Part shown: positions 1 to 7,397 of the stretch, piece by piece
Layout: the number at the start of each line of letters is the position of its first letter
Position numbering within the stretch: position 1 is the first letter of the stretch
Source of the DNA: Streptomyces sp. DG1A-41
GTDB taxonomy: Bacteria; Actinomycetota; Actinomycetes; Streptomycetales; Streptomycetaceae
Length of the DNA: 64,000 nt
Direction: 5' to 3'
Assembly (NCBI RefSeq): GCF_037055355.1
Contig: NZ_CP146350.1
Location: 2,813,001-2,877,000, forward strand
Translations under genes and position numbers: made by a program
Notes under the pieces: generated by a model
What the model was told of the DNA's origin: nothing
What the model saw: the letters and a program-made list of their open reading frames with translations, nothing else
Database searches by the model: none

Positions 1-441
1 CCCGGCGGCGTGCCCGGTGTCCAGCAGGATCAGCGGCCAGGCACGGTGGCCGTAGTGCGAGACCGTGCGCTGCGGGGTGACGGACAGTTCGACGGTCGCC
101 CCGGGCGGCGCGCCGACGGGTTCCGGGCCGAGGCGGTGCACGCGGTGGCGCAGCGGGTCGTATCCGTAACGCCCGGGTGGCAGCGAGCATCCGGTGCCCA
201 CGACGAGCCGGGTGTCCACCGGGTGCAGTGCACCCGCGGACGGGGCGGGCCGCAGGCGTCCGGCGCCGTCGGAGGCGGCCAGGGAGAGGCGGAGCAGCCG
301 ACCCAGATCGAGCTTCCCCGGGCATCCCTCCGGGAGGGAGCGCGGGGGTCCCGGCCACGGGCGGACGACCAGCCCGGCGGGGGTATCCGGTCCGGGCTTC
401 TCGGGGGAACGGGCGCGGGCGAGCGCGGTGACGAGATCCAC
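1..441 (-). CDS. SagB-type nitroreductase-like azoline dehydrogenase, 3' end outside window
   Basis: The 147 visible residues begin at a GTG codon with GGAGG five bases upstream, 13 bp after the YcaO stop. They contain RLRPAPSAGALHPVDTRL, the Ser/Gly-rich FMN-side segment of SagB/McbC dehydrogenases, and GHRAWPLILLDTGHA, typical of actinobacterial SagB-like proteins. In thiazole/oxazole-modified peptide pathways this FMN enzyme oxidises azolines to azoles. The position directly behind the cyclodehydratase fits. The C-terminal half, with most of the FMN site, lies outside the window, so activity cannot be judged. The family call rests on the N-terminal motifs and on context. The start is well supported by the ribosome binding site. 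Confidence 0.78.
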   Translation of the reverse strand, partial: MDLVTALARARSPEKPGPDTPAGLVVRPWPGPPRSLPEGCPGKLDLGRLLRLSLAASDGAGRLRPAPSAGALHPVDTRLVVGTGCSLPPGRYGYDPLRHRVHRLGPEPVGAPPGATVELSVTPQRTVSHYGHRAWPLILLDTGHAAG

Positions 442-443
442 GA

Positions 444-475
444 GCTCCTCCGCCTCACATGTGAGGCGGAGGAGC
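444..475. repeat. Perfect 32-bp palindrome over the YcaO stop and the SagB ribosome binding site
   Basis: Two 16-base arms (left arm GCTCCTCCGCCTCACA) meet without a spacer around 459-460. On the minus strand the structure contains the YcaO stop codon (457-455) and the AGGAGG of the downstream sagB-like gene, so in mRNA it would sequester that ribosome binding site. There is no T-run, so a simple intrinsic terminator is less likely. Translational coupling or attenuation is inferred. Confidence 0.8.
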
Positions 476-1834
476 CAGGGTGAAGTCCTCCGGCGCGCTC
501 GGCGCGGTCGTACGCCAGCCGCGGCCGGTGGCGCTGCCGGCGAGGCGCGGGCAGCCGAAGTAGCCGAAGGCGGCGGGGGCGTTGGGAATGAGGCCGGACA
601 CGAGGACCCGGGCGACGCGCAGCGGTGTCTCGGCCACGTCCTCGGTGGTGAGGTCGAACGTCATGATGCGGTGGCCGCCGTCGTGGAGGGCGCGCTCCAG
701 CCGGTCCCGGCTGCCGGGCTCGACCGCGTCGACGGGCACGACGCCGTGCGCGGGCTCGGTGAATCTCCGGGCTTCGGGGGCCATCCGTTCGTCCAGCCAG
801 ACCTGGACGTGTGCGCCCAGGTCCCGTACGTGCTCGAAGTGTTCGCCGCATGCGTCGAGGTAGCGGCGGTCCTCCCGGTGGTCCAGGTAGAGGCCGCGGG
901 CGAGCAGTCCGGCCTCTACGGCCTGGAAGACCCAGCCGTCGGGGTCGGTGAGGCCCTGGGTGAAGACCCAGGTGTGGACGGCCTCGAGCACGGCCTTGCG
1001 GGCGGCCTCCGCCGGGTCGTACTTGCAGGCGAACCCGGCGGCGTAGAGGCCGAGCCGGGGGTCGTGGACGAGGGCGGCCATGCAGGAGGCGAACTCCGAG
1101 GGCATCTCCACGAGGTGGACGTCGAGCCCGGATCCGGCGAGGTCGTCGGTGAGGCCGGGCACACTGGCCGGGTCGATGCCGCGGGCCGGGCCGTCGAGGT
1201 GCCACCACAGTTCGAGGGCGTCGCGTTCGACGATCTCCAGCAGTCCGCGCTCGATCGCGTCGTCCAGGCCCTGTCCGGTGGCGATCCCCGCGTAGTTGAG
1301 GTGATGGGTGCGGGGCAGTGAACGCAGCTCTCCCTGGCGCCAGTTCAGGTGCGTCAGTGCGACGGGTGCCCAGACCTCGGCCCGCTCCCCGCCGGGCAGC
1401 CGTTCCTCGCCGCGCGTCCACAGGGACGGGGTGTCGGGCGTGAGGGGGCGGTAGGGGAACTTCTCGCGGGCGTACTGCCAGTCGGCGTAAGTCGGCAGCT
1501 CGTCCGGCCCGTACAGCCGCAGACCCTTCCCGGTCAGCTCGGCGGCCGTGGCGCGCAGCGGGGCGTCGGGGTGGCCGGGGGGCGGTACGCGGTTGCCGCA
1601 GTACCGCTCGATTCCTTCCGCTATGGCGGCGATCCGGGCCCCCTCGGGGTCACCGAAGGTGGTGCCGAGCGATACCCGGTCGGCGGGCCACAGGCCGAGC
1701 CTGCGGGCGTCGGCTATCTCTGCGGTGAGCGCGGTGTAGCGGGGTGGCGCGCCCACGGGGTGCTCGACGGGCTTGACCTTGCGGACGATGCCGCAGACAG
1801 GGTCGACCAGGGCTTCCAGCGGTAGCGCCGTCAT
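455..1834 (-). CDS. YcaO-family azoline-forming cyclodehydratase
   Basis: This 459-residue protein is a YcaO cyclodehydratase, the ATP-using enzyme that converts Ser/Thr/Cys side chains and the preceding amide into azolines in RiPP precursors. Diagnostic segments are EGIERYC (about 73-79), DAIERGLLEIVERDALELWW (about 192-211, the ERxALELxW block of peptide-modifying YcaOs) and AARKAVLEAVHTW further on. The C terminus is Pro-rich (APPPHM), weakly like the PxPxP tail of cyclodehydratases. The ATG overlaps the stop of the upstream hydrolase (ATGA), so the two are translationally coupled. The separate partner protein at 3309-4142 makes this a split C/D-type system. Azoline formation rather than thioamide or amidine formation is inferred from the SagB-like neighbour. 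Confidence 0.9.
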   Translation of the reverse strand: MTALPLEALVDPVCGIVRKVKPVEHPVGAPPRYTALTAEIADARRLGLWPADRVSLGTTFGDPEGARIAAIAEGIERYCGNRVPPPGHPDAPLRATAAELTGKGLRLYGPDELPTYADWQYAREKFPYRPLTPDTPSLWTRGEERLPGGERAEVWAPVALTHLNWRQGELRSLPRTHHLNYAGIATGQGLDDAIERGLLEIVERDALELWWHLDGPARGIDPASVPGLTDDLAGSGLDVHLVEMPSEFASCMAALVHDPRLGLYAAGFACKYDPAEAARKAVLEAVHTWVFTQGLTDPDGWVFQAVEAGLLARGLYLDHREDRRYLDACGEHFEHVRDLGAHVQVWLDERMAPEARRFTEPAHGVVPVDAVEPGSRDRLERALHDGGHRIMTFDLTTEDVAETPLRVARVLVSGLIPNAPAAFGYFGCPRLAGSATGRGWRTTAPSAPEDFTLAPPPHM

Positions 1835-3312
1835 CGCAGGATCTCCTGTACGGGGTCGGTGGGGGCGGGGCGGGTGCGGAGCACGGGCAGGCGAAGCGCC
1901 ACAGCCTGGGGGTCGACCTCTCGCCGGGAGGCGAGCAGCCGGGTGGCCGTGACCGGGTCGTCGCCGGTGTGGGGGTTGCGGGCGTGGGCGGGGAAGTGGT
2001 GCCCGGCGATCTCCAGGCGGAGTCGGGTGCCGGCCGGCAGTCGCCGTGCCATACGGCCGAGCACCACGGTGAACTCTGCGTCCTGCCCCGGGGGATCCGT
2101 GCGCCGGACGGCACCGACGGCGAGCCGTTCGGCCGTCCCTGCGGGGCTGATCGCGACGAGCCGGGCGACCCAGTCGGCCGACGGTGTGTCGGCGGTGGCG
2201 CGCAGGGCGACCTCTGTGGTGCCGAGGACGTCCAGTGGGCGCGGTAGTGGCGGGGTGACGAGCAGGCAGCGGTCGGGGGTGCCGTCTGTGGAGACGGTCA
2301 GCTCCTCTGACGACACGGGCCGTTCGGGGTCGGCGGTGAAGGAGGTTCCGTGCAGGGCTCGCAGGTGCTGAGTGCGCGGCTCGCCTTCCGTGTCCGCGGC
2401 CACCCACAGAGGGCTGCCGCCCAGCCCGACCGCGCCACCGTGCCCGGACGCGAGATCCCCGGTCAGGGCGCGGCGGGCCCAGCGCGCATACAGCTCGCCG
2501 AGGCCGATCCGGTGTGCCGGCCAGGCGTCGGGGCCGGGTGTGGCGACGAGGCGGTGACCCCACGGGCCCATCAGGAGCCGCGCCGAGGGCCCACCCCAGC
2601 CGCGCCACAGCGTGACGGTGTCCTCGGTGAAGTGGTCGTGGTGGCCGCCTACCGCGAGCAGGGGCACACCGGCATGCTCCGCCCGGGAGCAGAACCGGCC
2701 GCGTTCGCGGTGCCGCCACAAGCCCGGCCAGGAGGGAAGGCTCCGGCCGAGCCGCCGGGGGAGTTCGCTCAGCGGCAGGTGGGCGAACAGGCCGGGGTCT
2801 GCGGCGAGGGCCTTGCCCAGGACGTCCTCGCTGGAGTCGTGCCGGTCACCGTGGGCCGCCCACCACCCCGCACGGGCCAACAGACGCTCGACGCCGGAGG
2901 GTTCGCGAGCCGTCTCGGCGGCTCCCAGCGCCGGTACCGCGGCGATGACAGCGTCGGGGCGGGCATCCTCGGGCGCGTTGAGCGTGAGGACGAGTGCGCA
3001 GTGAGCGGCGTAGGAGGCGCCGACCGCCACGAGGCGCCCGTCGCTCCAGGGCTGCTGACGGATCCAGCGGGCGGTCGACGCTCCGTCCGCGGCCTCGTTC
3101 TCATACGGGTGCCACTCCCCCGTCGACGCGTGCCGGCCGCGTACGTCCTGGGCCAGGGCGGCGAACCCGTTCCGCGCCCACCCGCGCAGTTCGGCGTGGT
3201 GGCGGCGCCGGTCGTAAGGCGTGCGGATCAGGATGGCCGGAAAGGGCCCGCCCCCGTCCGGGAGTTGAGCGTCGGTGGCGAGACCCTCGACGATCACGGT
3301 GACCGGTGTCAT
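1831..3312 (-). CDS. CocE/NonD-type alpha/beta hydrolase (X-Pro peptidase fold) in the RiPP operon
   Basis: This 493-residue hydrolase of the CocE/X-prolyl dipeptidyl-peptidase S15 class has the nucleophile elbow VAVGASYAA (Ser at about 100), a preceding DVRGR segment, a HHDHFTEDT loop and GPWGH in the region of the catalytic His. The C-terminal half is the jelly-roll domain of the family. It overlaps its upstream and downstream neighbours by four bases each, so it is a fixed member of the operon. The family cleaves acyl esters or N-terminal X-Pro dipeptides. In this locus it may trim the leader (the precursor has API and DPG segments) or hydrolyse the imported or modified product, but nothing in the sequence decides this. 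No signal peptide is visible, so it is probably cytoplasmic. Confidence 0.85.
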   Translation of the reverse strand: MTPVTVIVEGLATDAQLPDGGGPFPAILIRTPYDRRRHHAELRGWARNGFAALAQDVRGRHASTGEWHPYENEAADGASTARWIRQQPWSDGRLVAVGASYAAHCALVLTLNAPEDARPDAVIAAVPALGAAETAREPSGVERLLARAGWWAAHGDRHDSSEDVLGKALAADPGLFAHLPLSELPRRLGRSLPSWPGLWRHRERGRFCSRAEHAGVPLLAVGGHHDHFTEDTVTLWRGWGGPSARLLMGPWGHRLVATPGPDAWPAHRIGLGELYARWARRALTGDLASGHGGAVGLGGSPLWVAADTEGEPRTQHLRALHGTSFTADPERPVSSEELTVSTDGTPDRCLLVTPPLPRPLDVLGTTEVALRATADTPSADWVARLVAISPAGTAERLAVGAVRRTDPPGQDAEFTVVLGRMARRLPAGTRLRLEIAGHHFPAHARNPHTGDDPVTATRLLASRREVDPQAVALRLPVLRTRPAPTDPVQEILR

Positions 3313-4142
3313 CCGTTCTTCCCCGGCATCGGGGCGACGTCGGGTACGGGCAGCACGGGATGCTCGCTGACGGTCAGCGTGCGCAGGTCGACGCACCGGA
3401 GCCGACGCCGGGCGGGCAGCCCGCCGGTGTCGGGGGCGTCGGTGGCCCACCGGGCGAGGTCGTCGGCGAGCAGAGCGGCGAGCACCCCGGCCGCGGGCGG
3501 GGTGAGGTGAACGGGCGTACCGGACGTGCGCGGCCCGCTCCAGTAGGCGGCCAGCTCGCGGTGTGCGGGCGTGACGGCGAGCCGGCGGGCACGGACGTGT
3601 GCCGAGGTGACGTCCCCGGCAGCGGCCGCGAGCGGCTCCACGTACCCCTGCCAGCCCTCCCGGTGACAGCGCAGCCAGGCGATGCCGCGCTCCGGCAGCC
3701 GGTCGGCCACATCCCACAGCCCCTCGGGAACGGGCCCGTCGAGGCACCACACGACAGCTGCGGGCTCTTCCCGGGCCGGAGAATCGGCCAGGTCGTCAGG
3801 AGCAGCGGGTCGGGGGTCGGCGCCCGAGGCGCGGAGAAGCTCCGCCAGCGGCTCGGTCAGCCCGGCGTCACCCAGCAGCCGGATGTCCCGGCGCTCGACG
3901 GGCCATCGCGCGCGCTGCGGCCCGTCCGCCATGTATCCGGCACTCTCGAATGCCCCCAGAAGCCGGTCGAGTTCGGCATCCGGCTCGTCGGCGGCCGAGC
4001 CGGAGAGCCGGGCGAGGAGAGCACCCTCGTCCGCGTCGCCCGTCCGTACGCTGAGGAACTCCCCGTCGGCCGTGCGGACGGCGAGCCCCCGCCCGGGTAC
4101 GGCGACGACCTCGACACCGGATGCGAGCTGACTGCGCGACAC
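3309..4142 (-). CDS. E1-like/RRE partner protein of the YcaO cyclodehydratase
   Basis: The 277 residues start with a segment resembling a RiPP recognition element (GVEVVAVPGRGLAVRTADG, about 9-27, then a LLARLSG motif), as in proteins that present precursor leaders to YcaO enzymes. A later GIAWLRCHREGWQGYVEPL region (about 157-175) resembles the ThiF/E1-like ocin maturation partners. It is shorter than typical E1-like partners and has only three Cys, so a four-Cys zinc site is not apparent. It starts at GTG with AGGAGG upstream and shares an ATGA overlap with the hydrolase gene. Its likely role is to bind the leader of the 37-residue peptide encoded just upstream and to activate the YcaO. The family call rests on position and weak motifs. 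Confidence 0.68.
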   Translation of the reverse strand: MSRSQLASGVEVVAVPGRGLAVRTADGEFLSVRTGDADEGALLARLSGSAADEPDAELDRLLGAFESAGYMADGPQRARWPVERRDIRLLGDAGLTEPLAELLRASGADPRPAAPDDLADSPAREEPAAVVWCLDGPVPEGLWDVADRLPERGIAWLRCHREGWQGYVEPLAAAAGDVTSAHVRARRLAVTPAHRELAAYWSGPRTSGTPVHLTPPAAGVLAALLADDLARWATDAPDTGGLPARRRLRCVDLRTLTVSEHPVLPVPDVAPMPGKNG

Positions 4143-4177
4143 TCAGTCCTCCTGTCGGGAAAGGGCCTTGGCAGGGC

Positions 4178-4211
4178 GTGGGCCCGCCCGCCAGATGACG
4201 GGCGGGCCCAC
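4178..4211 (-). terminator. Strong intercistronic hairpin after the precursor peptide gene
   Basis: Thirteen-base arms (GTGGGCCCGCCCG and its complement) enclose an eight-base loop between the precursor stop and the partner-protein gene. No T-run follows. It is probably an attenuating terminator or a 3' stabiliser that yields more precursor mRNA than enzyme mRNA, as in many RiPP operons. Confidence 0.75.
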
Positions 4212-4243
4212 ATTCGAGGGTCTTGGCCCCCGCTGGATCTCGC

Positions 4244-4357
4244 TTACTCCTCGGTGTCGTCGAAGGGGTTCTCGACGAGCGCGTTGGAGTGGGAGGCCGA
4301 GTCGTGAGCCAGCTGACCCGGGTCGACGATGGGCGCGAAGACCTGCTCGTTGTCCAT
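4244..4357 (-). CDS. Candidate RiPP precursor peptide, 37 residues, Cys-free with a His/Ser core
   Basis: This very small gene has an excellent ribosome binding site (GAAGGAGA, seven bases before the ATG), follows a Zur-like site by about 60 bp, and sits between the transporter genes and the modifying enzymes. The peptide begins MDNEQVFAPIVDPGQL, a plausible leader, and continues with a segment containing HDSASHSN and an acidic tail ENPFDDTEE. It has no Cys, so a YcaO could only form oxazolines or methyloxazolines. The three Ser are preceded by Asp, Ala and His, which would place ring nitrogens next to His or Asp donors. The identification as precursor is inferred from size, position and composition. 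No leader cleavage site can be fixed. An in-frame ATG further upstream, starting at 4435, lies in the operator and is unlikely. Confidence 0.78.
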   Translation of the reverse strand: MDNEQVFAPIVDPGQLAHDSASHSNALVENPFDDTEE

Positions 4358-4415
4358 GAACTCTCCTTCATCGCAAGGGAGGTGCGGCGTTCTGTTGAGC
4401 GCCACAGGAGAGACT

Positions 4416-5237
4416 CTAATGAATATGATTTTCATATTCTACCCCTGAGAGGGGGTGATCCGGGTAACACACCGGCCAGCCGCCCTCGGGGTCACGGCCG
4501 ACCCGCCCCGCCACCTTGAGGACATCCGCCAGCAGCCCGGGCGTGACGACCTCCTTCGGCGTCCCGTCGGCCACCACGCGGCCGTCCCGCAGGGCGACGA
4601 TCCGCTCGGCGAACCGGGCGGCGTGAGCCAGGTCGTGCAACACCATCACCACGGTGAGGCCCCGCTCCTCGCGCAGCCGAACCACGGTCTGCATCACGTC
4701 GAGCTGGTGGTGCAGGTCCAGGTAGGTGGTCGGCTCGTCGAGCAGCAGGACGCGGGTGTCCTGGGCGAGCGCCATGGCGAGCCTCACCCGCTGCCGCTCG
4801 CCCCCGGACAGGGCGTCGACGTCACGCTCGGCCCACTGCTCCACGCCGACGTCGCGCAACGCACGCCGTACGACGGGGTCGTCGCCCTCGCGCAGCATGC
4901 CCAGGGGCCCGCGTGCGGCGTACCGCCCCTGCCGCACGAGGTGCCGGACAGTCATGCCGGGGACAGCCGGGGCCGACTGGTGCAGCAGCGCGACCCGCCG
5001 GGCGGTGGAGCGCCTGGTGAGCCGGGCCAGGTCGTCACCACCGAGCAGCACGCGCCCCTCGTCCGGTTGCAGGAGCCCGGCGGCCAGCCGCAACAGGGTC
5101 GACTTGCCACAGCCGTTGAGGCCGATGAGGGCGGTCAGCTCGCCCGGTTCGACGGTCACGTCGACGCCGCGCAGCACGGGTCGGCCGGGGTAGCCGAAGT
5201 GGACTCCCTCGACATGGATCCCCACGGGTTCGGTCAT
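4416..5237 (-). CDS. Metallophore-type ABC transporter ATP-binding protein (FepC/BtuD family)
   Basis: This 273-residue ATPase has Walker A GLNGCGKST (about 37-45), the signature LSGGERQR, Walker B VLLLDEPTTYLD and the switch VLHDLAHA. Sequence and length fit the FepC/FhuC class that energises FecCD-type permeases. The ATG is 19 bp after the stop of the second permease, with GAAGGACAG as ribosome binding site. It completes a four-gene import system with the two permeases and the lipoprotein. Its last codons form part of the operator for the precursor gene. The ligand is inferred to be the metal complex of the peptide made by the downstream enzymes. Confidence 0.93.
   Translation of the reverse strand: MTEPVGIHVEGVHFGYPGRPVLRGVDVTVEPGELTALIGLNGCGKSTLLRLAAGLLQPDEGRVLLGGDDLARLTRRSTARRVALLHQSAPAVPGMTVRHLVRQGRYAARGPLGMLREGDDPVVRRALRDVGVEQWAERDVDALSGGERQRVRLAMALAQDTRVLLLDEPTTYLDLHHQLDVMQTVVRLREERGLTVVMVLHDLAHAARFAERIVALRDGRVVADGTPKEVVTPGLLADVLKVAGRVGRDPEGGWPVCYPDHPLSGVEYENHIH
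4420..4434. promoter_or_regulatory. Zur-like operator upstream of the precursor peptide gene
   Basis: The site TGAATATGATTTTCA differs by one base from the actinobacterial Zur consensus TGAAAATGATTTTCA. It lies inside a longer inverted repeat, 4421-4439, with eight-base arms GAATATGA/TCATATTC. It overlaps the last codons of the upstream ATPase gene, 62 bp before the precursor start. The surrounding AT-rich block contrasts with the GC-rich neighbourhood. The repeat also has partial likeness to a generic Fur box, but the known Streptomyces iron regulator DmdR uses a different sequence. Confidence 0.72.
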
Positions 5238-5256
5238 ACTCTGTCCTTCGTCGACA

Positions 5257-6264
5257 TCAGAACGTTCGGCTCGGCGTACGGCGGACGACGACCAGCAGCA
5301 ACCCGGCACCCACGCACGCGGTGAGCGCCCCGACCGGGAGCGTGAGCCGCCCGGAGTCCAGCGCGACCGCCAGCAGCTGCGACACCAGTTGCGCCGCCGC
5401 GTCCGCCCCGCACACCACGGCCGCACCCACGAGGGCGGCCCCGGGCAGCGTCACCCGCAGATCCGCACCGAACACGGCCAGGGCGAGGTGCGGCACGAGC
5501 AGCCCCACGAAACCGAGCGCCCCCACCGCGGCCACCGCACCCGCCGTCAGCGCCACGGCGCACACCAGGGCGAGGGTCCGGGCCCGCGCGGCGGACAGCC
5601 CGGCGGCACCGGCGATGTCATCGCCGCAGCGCAGCAGGGTCAGCGGCCCGGCCAGCAGCCACGCCGCGGCGCCCCAGGCGAGCGCCCACGGCCACAGCAG
5701 GTGCCAGTGCTGCCACACACGGCCCTCGGTCGTGCCGACGAGCCACTGGACCACGCTGCCGAGCTCACCCGGAGCCACGAGCAGCACCATGGCCGTGAGC
5801 CCGCCGAGCACCGCCGAGACGAGCACCCCGTGCACGGCTGTCTGCGCGGGGTCGCCGCGGCCACGCCCGGCGAGCAGCCACAGCAGCCCGGCCCCGGCGA
5901 ACCCGCCCACGCACGCGGACACCACGACGGCAAGCGGCGATTCCCACCCCGCCAGCCCGAGACCGCTCGCGGTGACGGCCCCGAGCACGGCGCCCGGAGT
6001 CACGCCGGTGACCTCGGGCCCGGCGAGGGGATTACGCAGAGCGGACTGGAGGACCAGACCCGCCACACCCAGGCACGCCCCTGCCCCCAGAGCCACCAGC
6101 AGCCGGGGCAGACGGAGCTGGAACAGGATGTGCCGTTCCGTCGTGTCACCACCCCCGCCGAGGACATCCCAGACCACGGCCGGGGACATGCCCCGGCCGG
6201 CCGCCAACTCGGCGCAGGCGCACACCACGACGAGCGCGGCGAACACCGCGAAACGCCGGCTCAC
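5257..6264 (-). CDS. FecCD-family ABC transporter permease, second subunit
   Basis: This 335-residue, strongly hydrophobic protein has the FecCD hallmarks LRLPRLLVALGAGACLG and LRNPLAGPEVTGVTPGA, and an EAA-like GALGFVGLLVPHLA segment. The GTG start overlaps the previous stop (GTGA). With the adjacent permease it would form the heterodimeric membrane channel for a siderophore- or cobalamin-type ligand. FecCD permeases do not reveal their substrate by sequence; the Zur-like site before the operon suggests a zinc complex. Confidence 0.92.
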   Translation of the reverse strand: MSRRFAVFAALVVVCACAELAAGRGMSPAVVWDVLGGGGDTTERHILFQLRLPRLLVALGAGACLGVAGLVLQSALRNPLAGPEVTGVTPGAVLGAVTASGLGLAGWESPLAVVVSACVGGFAGAGLLWLLAGRGRGDPAQTAVHGVLVSAVLGGLTAMVLLVAPGELGSVVQWLVGTTEGRVWQHWHLLWPWALAWGAAAWLLAGPLTLLRCGDDIAGAAGLSAARARTLALVCAVALTAGAVAAVGALGFVGLLVPHLALAVFGADLRVTLPGAALVGAAVVCGADAAAQLVSQLLAVALDSGRLTLPVGALTACVGAGLLLVVVRRTPSRTF

Positions 6265-7397
6265 CGGGACTCCCCCACTTCGGTCGACACGACTTCGGGA
6301 CCGCTCCCCCGCGGCTCCGCGCCCGCCGGCGTGGGTCCCTCGGGACCCGCCGCCGATCGTCGCGGCACCGTCGGCCTCCGCTTGCCCGACCGGAGCAGGG
6401 CGACGCCGACGGGCACGCCGAAGAGGGCCGTCCAGGCACCGGCCGGCGTCTCCACGGGCGCCAGCGCGAGCCGGGCCGGCAGGTCGGCGACGACCACCAC
6501 GACGGCACCCCACGCCGCCGACCACGGCAGCCACCGCACCGCGTCGCCACCGGGGTTGAGTCGTCGCGCCAGATGCGGGGCGAGGAAGCCGACCCACGCC
6601 ACGGGCCCGCACACGGCCGTCACGGGCGCGATCAGAACAATGGCGATGGCCAGTGCGGCGAACCGGGCCCGCTGTGCGCGCACTCCCAGCGCCTCGGCGT
6701 CCTCGTCTCCCAGCCGCAGCACCGACAGCACCGGCGCGCACAGCACGAGCGCGGGCACGGCGACCAGTAGCCAGGGCCACAGCCCGGTGACGTCGTCCCA
6801 GGTACGGGCGGAGAGCGAGCCGAGCAGGTAGCGGTAGATCAGCTGGAGGTCGAGCTGGTCGGCCATCACCATCAGCACGAGCAGCGCGGCCTGCAGCGCG
6901 GCGGCGACCGCGGCTCCGGTGAGCAGTACGGCGGACGGGCTGCGCCCCAGTCCGGCGGCGAGCAGCGTGAGCGCGCCGCCGAGCGCGGCCCCGCCGATGG
7001 CCAGCAACGGCTGGACGGCGGCGGGGATGGACACGGCCAGTACCAGCGGCGCGGCCACTCCGAGCGCGGCCCCGGACGACACGCCCAGCATCTCGGGGAC
7101 CGCCAGGGGATTGCGCAGTGCCTCCTGCAGCACGAGCCCTGCCGCGCCCAGGCAGGCACCGGCGACCAGCGCCAGCACCAGCCGCGGCACGCGGAGTTCG
7201 GTGACGACGACCCCGGCGAGCGTGGCGTCCGCGTCCAGCAGTGCACCGGGCAGCCGGTACAGCGGGACGTACGGCGTGCCCAGGCTCAGCGCGCAGGCAG
7301 ATGCGACGACCAACAGCCCGACGAGCACGACAAGTTGCCACATCCTGCCGGAGGCCGTCGCACCCACCGCGCTTTCTGTCGCGGTGGGTGCGCTCAC
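6261..7397 (-). CDS. FecCD-family ABC transporter permease, first subunit
   Basis: The 378 residues include LRVPRLVLALVAGACLG, LRNPLAVPEMLGVSSGAALG and VAWVGFLAPHLARRL, all typical of FecCD permeases, with about nine to ten membrane segments. A hydrophilic C-terminal tail of about 40 residues (KRRPTVPRRSAAGPEG onward) is longer than usual. The GTG start overlaps the stop of the lipoprotein gene (GTGA), and the stop overlaps the next permease, so lipoprotein and permeases are translated as a coupled unit. Confidence 0.92.
   Translation of the reverse strand: MSAPTATESAVGATASGRMWQLVVLVGLLVVASACALSLGTPYVPLYRLPGALLDADATLAGVVVTELRVPRLVLALVAGACLGAAGLVLQEALRNPLAVPEMLGVSSGAALGVAAPLVLAVSIPAAVQPLLAIGGAALGGALTLLAAGLGRSPSAVLLTGAAVAAALQAALLVLMVMADQLDLQLIYRYLLGSLSARTWDDVTGLWPWLLVAVPALVLCAPVLSVLRLGDEDAEALGVRAQRARFAALAIAIVLIAPVTAVCGPVAWVGFLAPHLARRLNPGGDAVRWLPWSAAWGAVVVVVADLPARLALAPVETPAGAWTALFGVPVGVALLRSGKRRPTVPRRSAAGPEGPTPAGAEPRGSGPEVVSTEVGESR

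Noticed and set aside
30..1421. A 463-codon Arg-rich minus-strand frame
   Set aside because: It is out of frame with the YcaO and SagB-like genes that have clear motifs on the same strand.
4244..4435. A 63-residue version of the precursor starting MKIIF
   Set aside because: The extra start lies inside the Zur-like operator with no ribosome binding site; the ATG at 4357 has GAAGGAGA.
4421..4439. Reading the palindrome as an iron (Fur or DmdR) box
   Set aside because: Match to a generic Fur box is only about 13 of 19, Streptomyces iron control uses DmdR with a different sequence, and the 15-bp core fits Zur at 14 of 15. Not fully excluded.
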